From positions 2,845,001 to 2,909,000 of the forward strand of contig NZ_CP150207.1 of the NCBI RefSeq assembly GCF_037969765.1: a stretch of 64,000 nucleotides of DNA, in the 5' to 3' direction. The stretch comes from Paenibacillus sp. FSL W8-0186. Lineage in GTDB: Bacteria; Bacillota; Bacilli; Paenibacillales; Paenibacillaceae. The translations under genes and the position numbers were made by a program. How positions within the stretch are numbered: position 1 is the first letter of the stretch; each line of letters begins with the position of its first letter. Under the pieces are notes generated by a model that was not told the origin of the DNA, ran no database searches, and saw only the letters and a program-made list of their open reading frames with translations. This document shows, one piece after another, positions 63,181 through 64,000 of the stretch.

Positions 63181-64000
63181 TCAGTTCTTCATGCCGGTAA
63201 TCTCGGCAACAAGCTCGTAAGAACGAACGCGCGCTTTATGATCATACATCGTCGTATTAATAATCAGCTCATCCGCCCCTGTGTTATCTATAAACGCCTG
63301 TAGTTTCTCCCTGACTTCGTCCGGGTTGCCGATAATCGAAGCATTCAGTTGCTTCATGACCAAGGCTTTCTCATACTCCGTCCAAATGTTCTCCATGCTC
63401 TCGACTGGCGGCGGAATTTGACCAGGGTGATTACGGATCAGGCTTAGGAATTGTTGCTGGAACGAAGTCGCGAGGTACTCCGCCTCTTCCGTCGTGTCGG
63501 CCGCGAACACATTAATCCCGGCCATTGCATATGGTTTATCCAGTACATCAGAGGGCTGGAACTGGGATTTATACTGCGTTAACGCCGCAACTGTATGTTC
63601 AGGGGCGAAATGGCTAGCGAATGAAAACGGCAATCCCAGCTTTGCTGCTAGTGCGGAACTGAAGCCGCTGGAACCGAGCAGCCAGATGGGAATGTCTTGG
63701 CCTTCCCCGGGTATCGCCCTTACACGGTTATGCCGTGAATTCTCATCCAGGTAGCTTCGCAGCTGCTGCAGCTGATCTGGAAAATCATGACCGTTCGCGC
63801 GAGGATCGCGGCGAAGCGCCAGCATCGTACTCTGGTCGCTTCCCGGAGCACGGCCTAAGCCGAGATCGATCCGTCCGGGATACATGGCTTCCAGCGTGCC
63901 GAATTGCTCAGCGATGACTAGCGGCGAGTGGTTGGGCAGCATGATTCCGCCGGAACCAACTCGTATCGTGCTTGTTCCGCCAGCGATATAACCGATAACA
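63181..64000 (-). CDS. LLM-class flavin-dependent oxidoreductase, 5' end outside window
   Basis: The frame is open to the window edge, so the annotation extends past the ATG at 63942. Upstream codons read VIGYIAGGTSTIRVGSGGIM, the usual luciferase-like (MsnO8-type) segment. GRIDLGLGRAPGSDQST follows. Around 273 codons are present. The protein binds FMN/F420-like flavin and acts as a monooxygenase of unknown substrate. The beginning of the gene lies beyond 64000. Confidence 0.88.
   Translation of the reverse strand, partial: VIGYIAGGTSTIRVGSGGIMLPNHSPLVIAEQFGTLEAMYPGRIDLGLGRAPGSDQSTMLALRRDPRANGHDFPDQLQQLRSYLDENSRHNRVRAIPGEGQDIPIWLLGSSGFSSALAAKLGLPFSFASHFAPEHTVAALTQYKSQFQPSDVLDKPYAMAGINVFAADTTEEAEYLATSFQQQFLSLIRNHPGQIPPPVESMENIWTEYEKALVMKQLNASIIGNPDEVREKLQAFIDNTGADELIINTTMYDHKARVRSYELVAEITGMKN

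Overview
The window looks like chromosomal DNA of a Paenibacillus-type firmicute. It shows a Gram-positive rRNA operon end, strong AGGAGG-type ribosome binding sites with many TTG/GTG starts, LacI/MarR/TetR/ArsR regulators, a 'stalk'-domain secreted protein, large modular secreted glycoside hydrolases (GH26, GH87), BpsA, DUF3231, Mn-catalase and a XerS recombinase. The genus is inferred from gene content, not from a database match.

Layout. 1-1500: 3' part of the 23S rRNA gene, 5S rRNA and the rrn terminator. 1.75-3.5 kb: a promoter, a structured leader and two intrinsic terminators stacked before a branched-chain polyamine synthase gene (bpsA). 3.5-6 kb: a graveyard with an internally deleted BCCT osmolyte transporter, a GH2 fragment and a broken RES-like gene. 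6-12 kb: a TetR/NmrA pair with matching operators, a lipoprotein alpha/beta hydrolase, a two-component system and a collapsed SDR gene. 12.5-16.4 kb (AT-rich): a LacI regulator, two HAD phosphatases and XerS, with dispersed repeats around them. 16.8-25.5 kb: an HxlR/nitroreductase pair, a frameshifted amine oxidase with an MFS exporter, a thioredoxin and an ArsR-rhodanese regulator sharing an operator type, then a two-gene ATPase/HNH cassette resembling Septu-type anti-phage systems.

25.5-32 kb: a stalk/TIM-barrel secreted protein, a PNPOx-like protein, a methyltransferase, a CadA-type metal ATPase and an arsenite-type pump divergent from an SmtB/CadC-type repressor. 32.3-34.6 kb: a GH26 mannanase. 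35.4-40.1 kb: a tightly packed MarR - arylsulfotransferase - SsuA/B/C operon. 41-45 kb: SDR, cytochrome P450 and a secreted beta-propeller/Big2 protein. 45.4-51 kb: a complete sucrose regulon (scrR, scrB, scrK, scrA) with three copies of one operator. 51-57 kb: an alkaline-phosphatase-superfamily protein, a DUF421 protein and a large GH87-type alpha-glucanase. 57-64 kb: DoxX, a cyclophilin lipoprotein, Mn-catalase, DUF3231, a second tyrosine recombinase, GNAT/MarR, VOC and a truncated luciferase-like monooxygenase.

No transposase, CRISPR array or tRNA was seen. The best candidates for something new are the bpsA leader, the ATPase/HNH cassette (its ATPase has Asn at the H-loop), the arylsulfotransferase-sulfonate importer operon, and a family of GGACAAGA-core repeats that bracket degraded genes and the xerS region.
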